DNA from: Cruorifilaria tuberocauda
Lineage: Eukaryota; Nematoda; Chromadorea; Rhabditida; Onchocercidae
Reading direction: 5' to 3'
Assembly (NCBI GenBank): GCA_013365365.1
Contig: JABVXU010000880.1
Span: 1-16,929 of the forward strand
DNA: 16,929 nt
Part shown: piece by piece, positions 8,985-16,929 of the stretch
Layout of the letters: every line of letters begins with the position of its first letter
How positions within the stretch are numbered: the first letter of the stretch is position 1
Translations under genes and position numbers: made by a program
The notes under the pieces: generated by a model
The model's database searches: none
Seen by the model: only the letters and a program-made list of their open reading frames with translations
What the model was told of the DNA's origin: nothing

Positions 8985-11684
8985 ATGGGAGATCCATCTG
9001 ATTTTGAACGGTTTTACAGTGATGTTAGTCAGATTCCTCTTTCCAAGTTTAATGTAACTTTAGAAAATTCTTCTAAAAGAAATTTGGCTTATAACTTTAA
9101 AAATTCTCCTGTTGTCAATTTTTAAAAAGGATATGCTTCAAATTATTATTTTAGTTAAAAGAAACCGAGAAAAGAGATTCGGTACTAACATCAAAACAAC
9201 AAATTGATCGTTTATTGCGTCCTGGTTCTACCTACTTGAATTTAAATCCATTTGAGGTAAACTTTGTGATTCTCTATGTATTACACTGTTACAAGGTGAT
9301 TGCAAATGATTTGTTTTTTACATAGTTTAATTTGTAAATGATGTAATGTTTTATTTGATCTATTACTTATTCTCAAAAAGACATCTATTTGTTGAGCTGT
9401 TTAAATCATTAATAGTTCCACCTATGAGACTGAATATTTCGGCAGCTGTTTATTAAGGACACCTCTCTATGTCGGATCGTATTATGTGTGATGATTACGT
9501 GTAATTGCTACAAAGACAGTTGAATTAAACACAAATGAATTGTCGAACTTAAATAACTTCTGCTGACTTACATGTAATTAAGGTTTTGCAAGTCGATCCT
9601 GATACAGATGTTGAAGGGGCTAAGAAGAAGTATAAAAAGGTAACAATTTTTTCATCAATGAATAAAAATGTTCGACATGCCTAATTTTTTCTTACATTAA
9701 TGTTTGACTGTTGAATTTTATAATTCTGAGATTTTTTCACGACTTTTTTGTACTAAAATTAACTTTTATAACAATTTTGCAGCTTTCCTTGCTTATTCAC
9801 CCGGACAAAAATACTGATGATCGTGAAAGAGCTGAACGTGCATTTGATGGTAAGAAAAAAAGTTTTTTTAGCAATAGAATCATAAGCTTTTAGAATAAAC
9901 ATCTAAAATTATAAATTTTAGAGTTTATGCTATTCATATGTATAAATTTTCCTTCTGCCTCCATTTTATCCCGTAGATTATGTTGGGACGATTATTTACA
10001 GGTTAGTATTTGTTTTGAATTATCTGATTGAAAACTCATTTCATTTTCTTTTCAAATGCAATCATAGAATTTTTCATCTAAAAATTAATTCAAATTTTTT
10101 CGCCTCACAAATCAAATCACAGGAAATTCTGAAACACACAACAACATGATTTCAGTGGTGAAAAAGGCTATGAAAATGATCGAAGATCCAGATGAATTGG
10201 CAAAATGCCGGGAGACATATACAGAAGCAAGAGCACGTCTAGCAATCATTGTAAGTTTAAATTCTTCCGATCCTATAACTTTTCCTGATTATTATTTTGC
10301 ATTCTGAATATTTCATAATAAATGCAGTTACTATCCCTATTTCTAATAACTATATAAGCTTCTAAAAAATATAGAGCTTCACTTGAAGTTCAGCTTTTAC
10401 AACAATTACATTTTAAATATTTCAAAGCTGAAGTTGAGGAGTTTCATAAAACTATTATGAGGCGGTAAAGTTTATCAATAACATTTGCATTTTGTTATTT
10501 ATAATCATTTATTAATTTCTAAATTTGAATTTGTCTGTTCAGCTAATTGAATAATATTAAAAATTGTGTAATCATGCATTATACTTATGTGATCATAGGA
10601 ATCATGGTAATTACATTATATTATAGATGAGCGAAAAAAGGCGTAAACAAAAGAAAAATGGCCAGGGAGATAAAATACCCGAAGATGAACCAGCTGCATA
10701 CAATAAGGCACTTTGGGTGGTAGTCACGAAGGTTTGCAATTTGTTTTATTTTCGTATGTCACTGAATGTCATCCTCTTCGACTTTTTAAAATACAAAAAG
10801 TGCCATATATTTTTTTTTGGGCTTTTATCTGTAATGTCTTATTAAAAGCGTTCTATGACGTTCTATGAGTATAATCTCTATCAGCTAGTATTGATGTAAA
10901 ATAATGAATTTTTAGTTTTTAGCTGAATTTGATATTTTATAGCTTTGAGCTTTTTCTGGGCTTATGCTTTGCTGTGATGTCTTATTGTTCAGGTATTTGC
11001 TGATCGTGAAAAAAAGCGGAAGATGTTGGAAGACAGGGCAAATGAAGAGAAGTCAGTTTATTCTTTTATACTAGTCTTTTTATTTCACAGTTTGGAATGT
11101 TTCATTTATATTTTAAATTGATCAATTCAATATTCAGTACAGTTATTCATTTAAAGCATGATAAGTAATAAATGCGTTTCCTTGGAGATAGATCAGATAG
11201 TGAGATAAAAATCAATGGTGGAAGTATTTCAGACGAAGGATAGCAGAGGAAATGCTTGCAGCTGCAGAAAAAAGGAAAAGAGAGGAAGAATTCGTTAAAA
11301 ATTATGAAGTAGTTTTCAACTTAATATCATTTAAATTGTGATTTAAATTATTTGTTAAAAAAATTAGAAGTTTGGTTGTTCCATCTTTATAAAACTTGAT
11401 AATAGTTTTTTTGCTCTTGTCACTATCAATTTAATCTTTACTTTAAAGCTATTTCTCCAAATTTATGCTTTCCAAAACAGAAAAAGCTGAAGATACCTAT
11501 TATGAACAAATATTATTAGGAGCTTGTATCAGAAATGATCAATTTTAAGGAGTCACGTGATGAACGTCGAGGTACTTGGAGACAATTTATGGCAAAGAAA
11601 GCGAGGAAGGAATATGAAGGAAAATCACTCAAAGGGACAGCATTTAAGCCACCTAAAATAAAGCTCGAAACGAGTGGGAAATAA
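8985..11684 (+). CDS. DNAJC8: DNAJC8 / SPF31-type J-domain protein, complete, 9 exons, 244 aa
   Basis: This is a nuclear Hsp70 co-chaperone family that in human is found with spliceosomal proteins. Exons are 8985-9023, 9155-9256, 9583-9639, 9783-9849, 10156-10250, 10627-10731, 10993-11051, 11233-11308 and 11550-11684. Every phase closes, and the length is close to human DNAJC8 (about 253 aa). The start is fixed by an in-frame TGA at 8976-8978. In order: FYSD/LKETEKRDSVLTSKQQIDRLLRPGS before the J domain; LNLNPFEVLQVDPDTD opening it; HPD at residues 72-74 within LIHPDKNTDDRERAERAF; a linker; KRRKQKKNGQGDKIPEDEP; a highly charged Lys/Arg/Glu helix at about 156-200; then ESRDERRGTWRQF and a conserved end TAFKPPKIKLE. 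The intact HPD implies Hsp70 stimulation. Donors of exons 1 (gttagt) and 7 (gtcagt) are weak, but the protein match across them is clear. Confidence 0.96.
9977..10001 (+). other. Possible cryptic 25-nt micro-exon in DNAJC8 intron 4
   Basis: A 25-base segment is bounded by a tag acceptor preceded by a pyrimidine-containing stretch and by the donor ACAG|gttagt, the same donor hexamer used by DNAJC8 exon 1 and DCTD exon 4. Its length is not a multiple of three, so inclusion would shift the frame and meet TGA early in the next exon. The constitutive protein is fully explained without it. Confidence 0.25.
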
Positions 11685-12733
11685 TTTTGAAAACTCTCAC
11701 TCTATTTTCGATCTCATGCAATTTCTTCTTTTTTACGATGTTGATTTATTCAACAGATAGCATATCGGAGAAAAAGTCGAAGTTGTTGTGGATGAAATTA
11801 AAAATTTAATTTTTTCTTTTTATATTGCAGGTAAAGCTATTATCACCTTTATCACTTCCTGTTAACGCTACAATTCGAAGTGGTATTTTATACATTTAAG
11901 ATTCAGTTGATCATGTCTTTTTCTAATTTCTTAGTTCAGCTTTTTGTTACTACTAAAATTTACTTATCACTCCTAATCCCTAATAAATTCATTGCATAGG
12001 TAAGAGTTCTAACATCCGTTTTATGTTTGTCACTTTAGTTACTGACATTGAAGCTATTGATTCGCATTATTTTTCCCGTTTTTTGTCAAAGCAACTAATA
12101 TTTAACAAAATATTTGTCTAAACGAAATATTTTAGCACCTAACATTCGGTAATCTGTTTGAAAAACATTCTGTATGATAATATTTGACTTCATTCAATCG
12201 TCAAGATGTTTGTTCCATTTGTATGACCAGGTGTTTCTGATAACAGTTTACCCGAAATATTAAAATCTGTTATCTGAATTGGTTAATACCATTATTCTTT
12301 TACAAATGCTCTGTGTGAGCTTTTTCTCCTGTGAAACATGTAATTATCGAATGGTTATATTTTTCTTCATAATAAAAATGAACAAATTCATTGTTCCCTC
12401 TTTATCATTTTTCAAATAATAAATTTTTCGACCTGAAGATTAAGATTTAAATTCGATTTAGCATCCTAAAATTAAAAATATTAAAACTTTTTTTCAACTG
12501 AATTCAACTACCATTTAAAATTTATAAAAATGAGAAAATTCGAATTGAATTAAACTTAATAAATGGCTATTCCAAAAAAATCTCATCAAATTCTTATACG
12601 ATTGATGAAATGAAAGAAGCAAGTAATGAATTCGAAATGAAAATTTCACTTTTAAATTCTTTTGTATTTGTCACTCAATTCATTGACTTTTCTATACATC
12701 GTGAAAAGTGGTTGAATTGGAATTTGAATTGAA
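11685..12733. other. Intergenic region between DNAJC8 and the proline-rich anchor gene
   Basis: This 1.05-kb AT-rich stretch contains no supportable exon, repeat array or RNA gene. It should hold the DNAJC8 3' UTR (candidate AATAAA at 11982-11987) and the promoter of the next gene. An isolated cag|gtaaag at about 11827-11836 looks like adjoining splice signals but has no coding frame around it. Confidence 0.6.
11982..11987 (+). terminator. Candidate polyadenylation signal of DNAJC8
   Basis: AATAAA lies about 300 bases after the TAA of DNAJC8. A second candidate, AATAAA in ataataaaaatg, lies near 12370. Neither is supported by anything beyond the hexamer. Confidence 0.3.
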
Positions 12734-15502
12734 ATGAGTGAATTTGATCTTATTTTGTGTACAATTTGTGCGTTACTCATATGGTTACTTTGGCAACAAC
12801 TTGAAAAGGTGAAATTAAAGAGCGAAAGAAGAAAAGTTGCAAAGAGTAGAAGTCAGAAAAAGGTATTATTCAAATTAAACTTTTTCACTAATTCTTTTTT
12901 TTTAATTCAATTTTAAAATTAATAAAGATGGAAACTATTTTTTATCGCTTCAATTATTATCCTTGACATGATATGATAAGAAAAAAATGAAATTATTTGT
13001 AATAATTTTGATTCTTCTCTATTTTCATTGGTTATATTAATTAAGAAAGTTACAATATTTTTCTTTTTTTTTTAATTATAACAAATTTATTTAATTAATT
13101 AAATCATCTTTTAGATTTTAATTTCCAATTATTATTGATTGATTCGTTGAAGTAAAAATTAAAATAAGTTCTTTTTCATGAAATATTTTTTGTTTATAGA
13201 AGAAAACAAAAAAGAAAGGTAGTAAGCAAGAAAGAATTATCATTGAAGAGAAAGAAATCAATTTTAAAAAAGCCGTATCACCTCCTGCTCTTCCTCCACC
13301 AGCACCACCACCACCACCCCCACCAGCACCACCTCCACCACCGCTTCCTCCACCACCTCCACCACCACTACAACCAGTGCCACCAGCACCACCTCCTCCT
13401 TTACCTGAGCCATCACCTGATTCATCAGTAGCAGCAGCAGCAACAGTAACAGCTATTCCCACAACACCAATTGTATCACCGATTAAAGCTAACGTAAGTA
13501 TCACTGTTAAATTCATTTCTCATCTATATTTCATGAAATATTTCCTAATCATACAGGTACCATATTAATTATACGCTATCGATATGATTAGTAATTAAAA
13601 ATCGAATCAATATGGTACCTGTGTGATTAGTAATTAAATGTATTATCGATTCGTTGTGTAATCTCCAGCTCGAGCGGTTTCATGAATTCAGATTCTTATC
13701 AAAGTTTCAATCACCAATTTTCTTTTTCTCTTTTCAGCTATCATCTTCACCATCAGCAGCACCACTTCCTTCAGTAATTTCATCAACAACAGCTATTCCG
13801 ACAACACCAACCGTATCATCGATTCAACCGGAAGTAATGTATTGAAGTCATTTTTGCAAACTTTCTTTTTTCCACTCAGTGATGATTTTTTCTTAGGTGA
13901 TACTCTAAATAATTACCAAATATAATATTCGCATATCAAAATAAATAATGCCGAATTTGGAAACAATATAAAATATAGTTGTCCGGAAGCGATATAAAAT
14001 ATAATTTTCCGGAAACAATATCAAATATAGTTGTCCGGAAACAATATCAAATATAATTATTCGAGAACAATTGCCAAAATATAACTATCCGGAAACAGTA
14101 TCAAATATAGCTATTAGAAAACAATACAAAACATATTCTATTTCGAAACAATATCGAATATAGTTATCCGGAAACAGATGATAAATATATTCTATCTAAA
14201 AACAATGTCAAAAATAGTTATCCGAAAACATTGTCAAATATGGTTGTCCAGGAACAATGACAAATATATTCTATCTAGAAGCAATGTCAAATATAATGAT
14301 CCAGAAAATTTTGCTTTAACTTAAAATTTTTTCAGCAATCTAAGCAAAATGTAGAGAAACCAAATGAAAGTGGACCAGAATGGGGTCCATTTGATAAACA
14401 AGAGGTTTGTTTGTTTATTATTTCATACATCTCTCTCTCTCTCTCTCTCTTTCTCTTTCTTTTATTCCTTTTTTTTCCAAAATTTTAAGATTTTGAAAAT
14501 TAGAATATCAAGAATTTAAATCTTTTTTTGTTCTCAATTTTTTAAGATATAAACAAAAATAAAAAAGAATTATAAGATTTTTCTGTATTTACATTTTTCT
14601 TTTAATTTTAACAATTTGAATTAAAAATTTTATCATACAATTTTTTCTGTTAGCTGAATTGATTGTAAAAGAAAGAATCATCGGCTCAACGGAAAGATGG
14701 AATTGATTGTAATTCAAGAACAGTTTGATCTCTTAATCATAAACTGAACAGATAAAGCGTATATAATCAATAAGAATTTATGATAAGTAACGTAAGATAG
14801 ACAAGTGATAAAGGAAATAAACAATTTGTTTACAATTGATCAATAAACAAATAATTTGTTTTGTAGTTAATAAATAATTGACAAAAAAGACAAATAATTT
14901 TTTCATAATTACTTTATTAACGACACTTTAATTACTAGTATTTTACTTGCTAACGCTACTTTGTTACTTGTATGAATTTTTTTCGAATTTCTTGATACAT
15001 ATCGAAAAACTTTAACAGTTATCATCAGTAATATCATTGTAACAACAATGTTTATTCTTTTTCCAACAAGATAAATTTTGATTTTATTTCCATCAATTCT
15101 TCGTTTTTGTTTTTCTTAAATCGAAAAATAATTTTAAAAGTTTCACAGTCAAAGTATGGACATAAAATTATAGTAAATTATTACTGAAAGGAATTTATAC
15201 TGATATATCAATTATTAATGATAATATTCAGGAACAGGTGATAACTTCACATATCAATCAGTGATAGGAATAAAAAATCATTACCTGCATGAATTGTTAT
15301 CAATTAATTAAATTGATTAAAATCAATTAATTAAAACTGAAATTAATTAAATTAAAATCATATCAATTAATTAAAAAAAACTAATTACATATTTCTTTTT
15401 TCTGTTTCTTTTTAGACGCCACCACAAAAGCCATGGGTATTTGAAGGTGAAGCATATTATCCACCAAATTTCTTCACAGCTGCTCATCAATCAAAATTAT
15501 GA
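12734..15502 (+). CDS. Unrecognised N-anchored, polyproline-rich membrane protein, 5 exons, 224 aa
   Basis: Exons are 12734-12862, 13200-13493, 13738-13833, 14336-14404 and 15416-15502 (TGA). All introns are phase 0 with good donors (gtatta, gtaagt, gtaatg, gtttgt) and mostly ttcag/ttag acceptors. Residues 1-5 are acidic, then LILCTICALLIWLLW (6-20) forms one hydrophobic helix. A Lys/Arg-rich run covers about 25-53. By the positive-inside rule the long C-terminal part should face the cytosol. Residues about 71-113 are nearly all Pro with Ala and Leu spacers, including LPPPPPPPL, a type of segment that can bind SH3, WW, EVH1 or profilin partners. A Ser/Thr/Ala-rich part follows with TAIPTTP in both exon 2 and exon 3. 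The end is acidic-aromatic: SGPEWGPFDKQE, then PWVFEGEAYYPPNFF. I recognise no family; exon structure and frame argue that it is real. Confidence 0.82.
13449..13824 (+). repeat. Duplicated 36-nt coding segment in adjacent exons
   Basis: Positions 13449-13484 (exon 2) and 13789-13824 (exon 3) match at 32 of 36 bases and encode TAIPTTPIVSPI and TAIPTTPTVSSI. Each copy ends exactly nine bases before its exon's donor site. This shared placement points to an old duplication of the exon end rather than chance similarity. Confidence 0.85.
13553..13638. repeat. 14-bp perfect inverted repeat with internal direct repeats, intron 2 of the proline-rich gene
   Basis: ACAGGTACCATATT (13553-13566) is the exact reverse complement of AATATGGTACCTGT (13609-13622), separated by 42 bases. 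A 15-base direct repeat TGATTAGTAATTAAA lies at 13585-13599 inside the loop and at 13624-13638 just beyond the right arm. The intron RNA could fold into a stem-loop. Confidence 0.85.
13959..14310 (+). repeat. 26-28-bp minisatellite, about 14 units, in intron 3 of the proline-rich gene
   Basis: The repeat unit is close to GGAAACAATATCAAATATA followed by GTTGTCC. Unit starts fall at about 13959, 13985, 14011, 14037, 14063, 14091, 14117, 14144, 14170, 14198, 14224, 14251, 14278 and 14304. The first four are spaced exactly 26 bases apart; the rest are 26-28 and more diverged. Some later units have TTCTATCT in place of GTTGTCC. The array ends about 30 bases before the exon 4 acceptor. Confidence 0.93.
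14405..15415 (+). other. Intron 4 of the proline-rich gene (1.0 kb)
   Basis: The intron opens gtttgt and closes tttttag. It includes a (TC)n run at about 14431-14460 and, near 15300-15380, several TTAATTAA/CAATTAATTAA blocks that are partly palindromic. No exon or RNA gene is seen. Confidence 0.65.
14431..14460 (+). repeat. (TC)n microsatellite
   Basis: A TCTCTC dinucleotide run fades into TTTCTCTTTC. It lies 27 bases after the exon 4 donor of the proline-rich gene. Confidence 0.9.
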
Positions 15503-15659
15503 TTATGAAATGAAAGTGAATGAAATTAAATTTTGAGTTTGATATTTTGTCATCCATGAAAATTCGTAAAATATATGCGTCGCATATCAAAGTTTATTTT
15601 TAAAAATAATTAAAAAATGTAACCAAAATGACTATTATGCAGATAATTGCAAAAATTAA

Positions 15660-15665
15660 AATAAA
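15660..15665 (+). terminator. Candidate polyadenylation signal of the proline-rich gene
   Basis: AATAAA lies about 160 bases after the stop codon of the proline-rich gene, a usual 3' UTR length for a nematode gene. It is one of the better placed candidates in the window. Confidence 0.4.
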
Positions 15666-16269
15666 CGCTTACTGTAAAGACGTATTTAAGGTTTTAGGTA
15701 AAGTTTTGAAATTAGACAAAAGTGGGAATGATAATGGATAAGAATGAATTAATAATGAGTGATTGTTAAATACTTGATATGAATTAAATTTTTATATCAA
15801 AATAATTTTTTAATACAATTTTAGTTTAACTTATTCAATAGGATAACTTATCATCGATAGGACAATTTTTTCGATCAGTCATTAGGATAAATTTTCTTCC
15901 GGATCAACTAAGCTAAATTACTTAAATGGAATAACAGTATATGAATTTGTGATCATACATGATGATTGCAGTAATCAGTTTAATACTATTTATCAATTTA
16001 AGATATCAGTTAAGCTATTTCAAATAAGTAAAATATATTAATGCTATGTTAACTTTAACCTTACTGCTAATACTTTATTTTATGCAACAAATCTTTTAAT
16101 TTCACATCAATTATATTACTTATTAACAATAATTTTATCCAATTACAGAATTTATTCTCAATTTATACAAGTATAGCTTTATTTAAAATCAACATTAATT
16201 TTTGTGATAAATGATAAATTTGTGATAATTTTTATGATAGCGACTATTTATAGTATTTATTAATAAGCA

Positions 16270-16275
16270 TTTATT
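16270..16275 (-). terminator. Candidate polyadenylation signal of the minus-strand gene
   Basis: The hexamer reads AATAAA on the minus strand, about 220 bases beyond the minus-strand stop codon at 16494. Support comes from the hexamer and its position only. Confidence 0.3.
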
Positions 16276-16493
16276 TAATATTATGGTACGAATCAAATTT
16301 ACATATTAAAATAATTTCGAACACAATTTTTAATTCAAACTAATCAAGAAAAAAAAAATTTTCTTTACAACATTTAAGTAGATAATAAAAGAAAAATCTC
16401 GAATTAATTAAATTAAAATTAATTCCAAAAATTTGTTATCATCTTGAAATCGAAATAAATCACTCATAGTAGAAATATTTAAGAATAACTAAA

Positions 16494-16625
16494 TTACAGA
16501 CAACAACTTCCATTTGTTGTTCGTCGACTTCGAAAATCGATCATATCTTCTGTGTTAGCTTGATCACAGCGTTCATGTCCAACAGTTAATGGATCAGATC
16601 CTAACTTAAGTGCTTCTTTAATTTC
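16494..16625 (-). CDS. Last exon of an unrecognised gene (partial, continues right of window)
   Basis: On the minus strand an acceptor atttttag precedes position 16625, and a 44-codon frame runs to TAA at 16496-16494. The product is 43 residues, hydrophilic, opening EIKEALKLGSDPLTVGHERC and closing RSRRTTNGSCCL. Third-position variation and the lack of low-complexity sequence make it look coding, unlike the flanks. The C-terminus carries two adjacent cysteines before a final Leu. This could suit palmitoylation or a C-terminal docking motif, but it is not a canonical four-residue CAAX box because the cysteines are at -3 and -2. The preceding exon is not securely visible between 16626 and 16929. 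The family is unknown. Confidence 0.6.
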   Translation of the reverse strand, partial: EIKEALKLGSDPLTVGHERCDQANTEDMIDFRSRRTTNGSCCL

Positions 16626-16929
16626 CTAAAAATGAATTATTCAGTTATTCATTTCAGTTTTTCCTGATTCAATCCAATTTTGCACAATTCTCTTTTAATT
16701 TTGAATTTTCTGAAACCATTTTTTTTTCATTTCATTTCATTTTTTCTCAAATCATTTCGTTTACATTAATTTCTCAAAACGAATTTTTACTCCAATTCCA
16801 TAAATTGTCGAGAACCTTCTGGAAACTAGATTTCAAATATAAATATTTATTTCTAACCTTTATACTTTATGAAGATTAGAGTAACATGAGAAACTAAAGG
16901 TATGATTTCCTTGTGTCTCTCTTGGGGCG
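16626..16929 (-). other. Probable intron of the minus-strand gene
   Basis: This AT-rich stretch lies upstream, on the minus strand, of the last exon. A short minus-strand open segment near 16798-16825 is preceded by ttccag and followed by gtaaaa, but it is only about 28 bases long and unsupported. The donor-like AAAG|gttaga near 16858 has an in-frame stop just before it for the required phase. No exon is called. Confidence 0.4.

Larger units (their letters stand above)
15503..16493. other. Shared 3' intergenic region between convergent genes
   Basis: About 1 kb of AT-rich DNA separates the stop codon of the proline-rich gene (+) from the stop codon of the last gene (-). It holds a candidate AATAAA for the + gene at 15660-15665 and for the - gene at 16270-16275 (reads TTTATT on +). 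No coding potential was found. Confidence 0.6.

Noticed and set aside
13243..13431. Plus-strand histidine/leucine-rich ORF
   Set aside because: It is the polyproline exon read in a shifted frame, so CAC/CAT codons appear. It does not connect to other exons.
13118..13516. Minus-strand 132-codon ORF with a long glycine/alanine-rich block
   Set aside because: It is the antisense of the polyproline exon: CCA/CCT codons read backwards give Gly. The + frame has matching splice sites and phases, and this one does not.
13556..13570. Alternative acceptor atacag|GTACC within intron 2 of the proline-rich gene
   Set aside because: In the required phase it reads only three codons before TAA. The ttttcag at 13731-13737 gives an open exon.
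13834..13845. Alternative end of the proline-rich protein by reading through the exon 3 donor (EVMY then stop)
   Set aside because: A good donor and in-phase exons 4 and 5 with distinctive sequence follow. Intron retention is possible but not supported here.
1..16929. tRNA, rRNA, spliced-leader RNA, CRISPR array, transposase or bacterial insertion
   Set aside because: I read both strands for cloverleaf boxes, the spliced-leader core, spaced identical repeats and transposase-like coding frames and saw none. Covariance-model and transposon library searches were not possible.

Overview
The window looks like AT-rich nuclear DNA from a nematode, probably a filarial or related spirurid. The evidence is the low GC content, long poly-A/poly-T and ATT/ATC runs, genes split into many short exons, and introns that mostly end in TTTCAG or TTTTAG. 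Two conserved eukaryotic genes and the intron style support 'metazoan, nematode-like', but the species and clade are inference. There is no bacterial operon structure, rRNA, tRNA, CRISPR array or recognisable transposase.

Layout. (1) Positions 172-2540, + strand: the last three exons of an unrecognised protein. They include a 1.9-kb intron holding a long GAATGGAT-type tandem array. (2) Positions 2541-6234: a gene desert of about 3.7 kb. Its first two thirds are low-complexity AT-rich sequence. Its last 1.2 kb is rich in ACGT and CGTGAA words and leads into the next gene. (3) Positions 6235-8265, +: a complete five-exon deoxycytidylate (dCMP) deaminase of 203 aa with intact zinc-binding and catalytic motifs. 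(4) Positions 8985-11684, +: a complete nine-exon DNAJC8 (SPF31-type) J-domain protein of 244 aa. (5) Positions 12734-15502, +: a five-exon gene for an unrecognised 224-aa protein with an N-terminal membrane anchor, a basic stretch, a long polyproline block and an aromatic C-terminal tail. It shows a fossil duplication between exons 2 and 3 and a 26-bp minisatellite in intron 3. (6) Positions 16494-16625, - strand: the last exon of an unrecognised gene that converges tail-to-tail on gene 5 and continues past the right edge.

All exon boundaries were placed by hand. In the complete genes every reading frame closes across every splice junction. For DCTD and DNAJC8 the joined protein also follows the known family sequence across junctions. 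The three complete genes are not functionally linked in any obvious way: one makes dUMP, one is a splicing-associated co-chaperone, one is unknown. The same orientation and 719-bp gap make DCTD-DNAJC8 a possible but unproven operon. The least explained items are the proline-rich anchor gene, the ACGT/CGTGAA-rich DNA around the DCTD promoter, and a possible frame-shifting micro-exon in DNAJC8.
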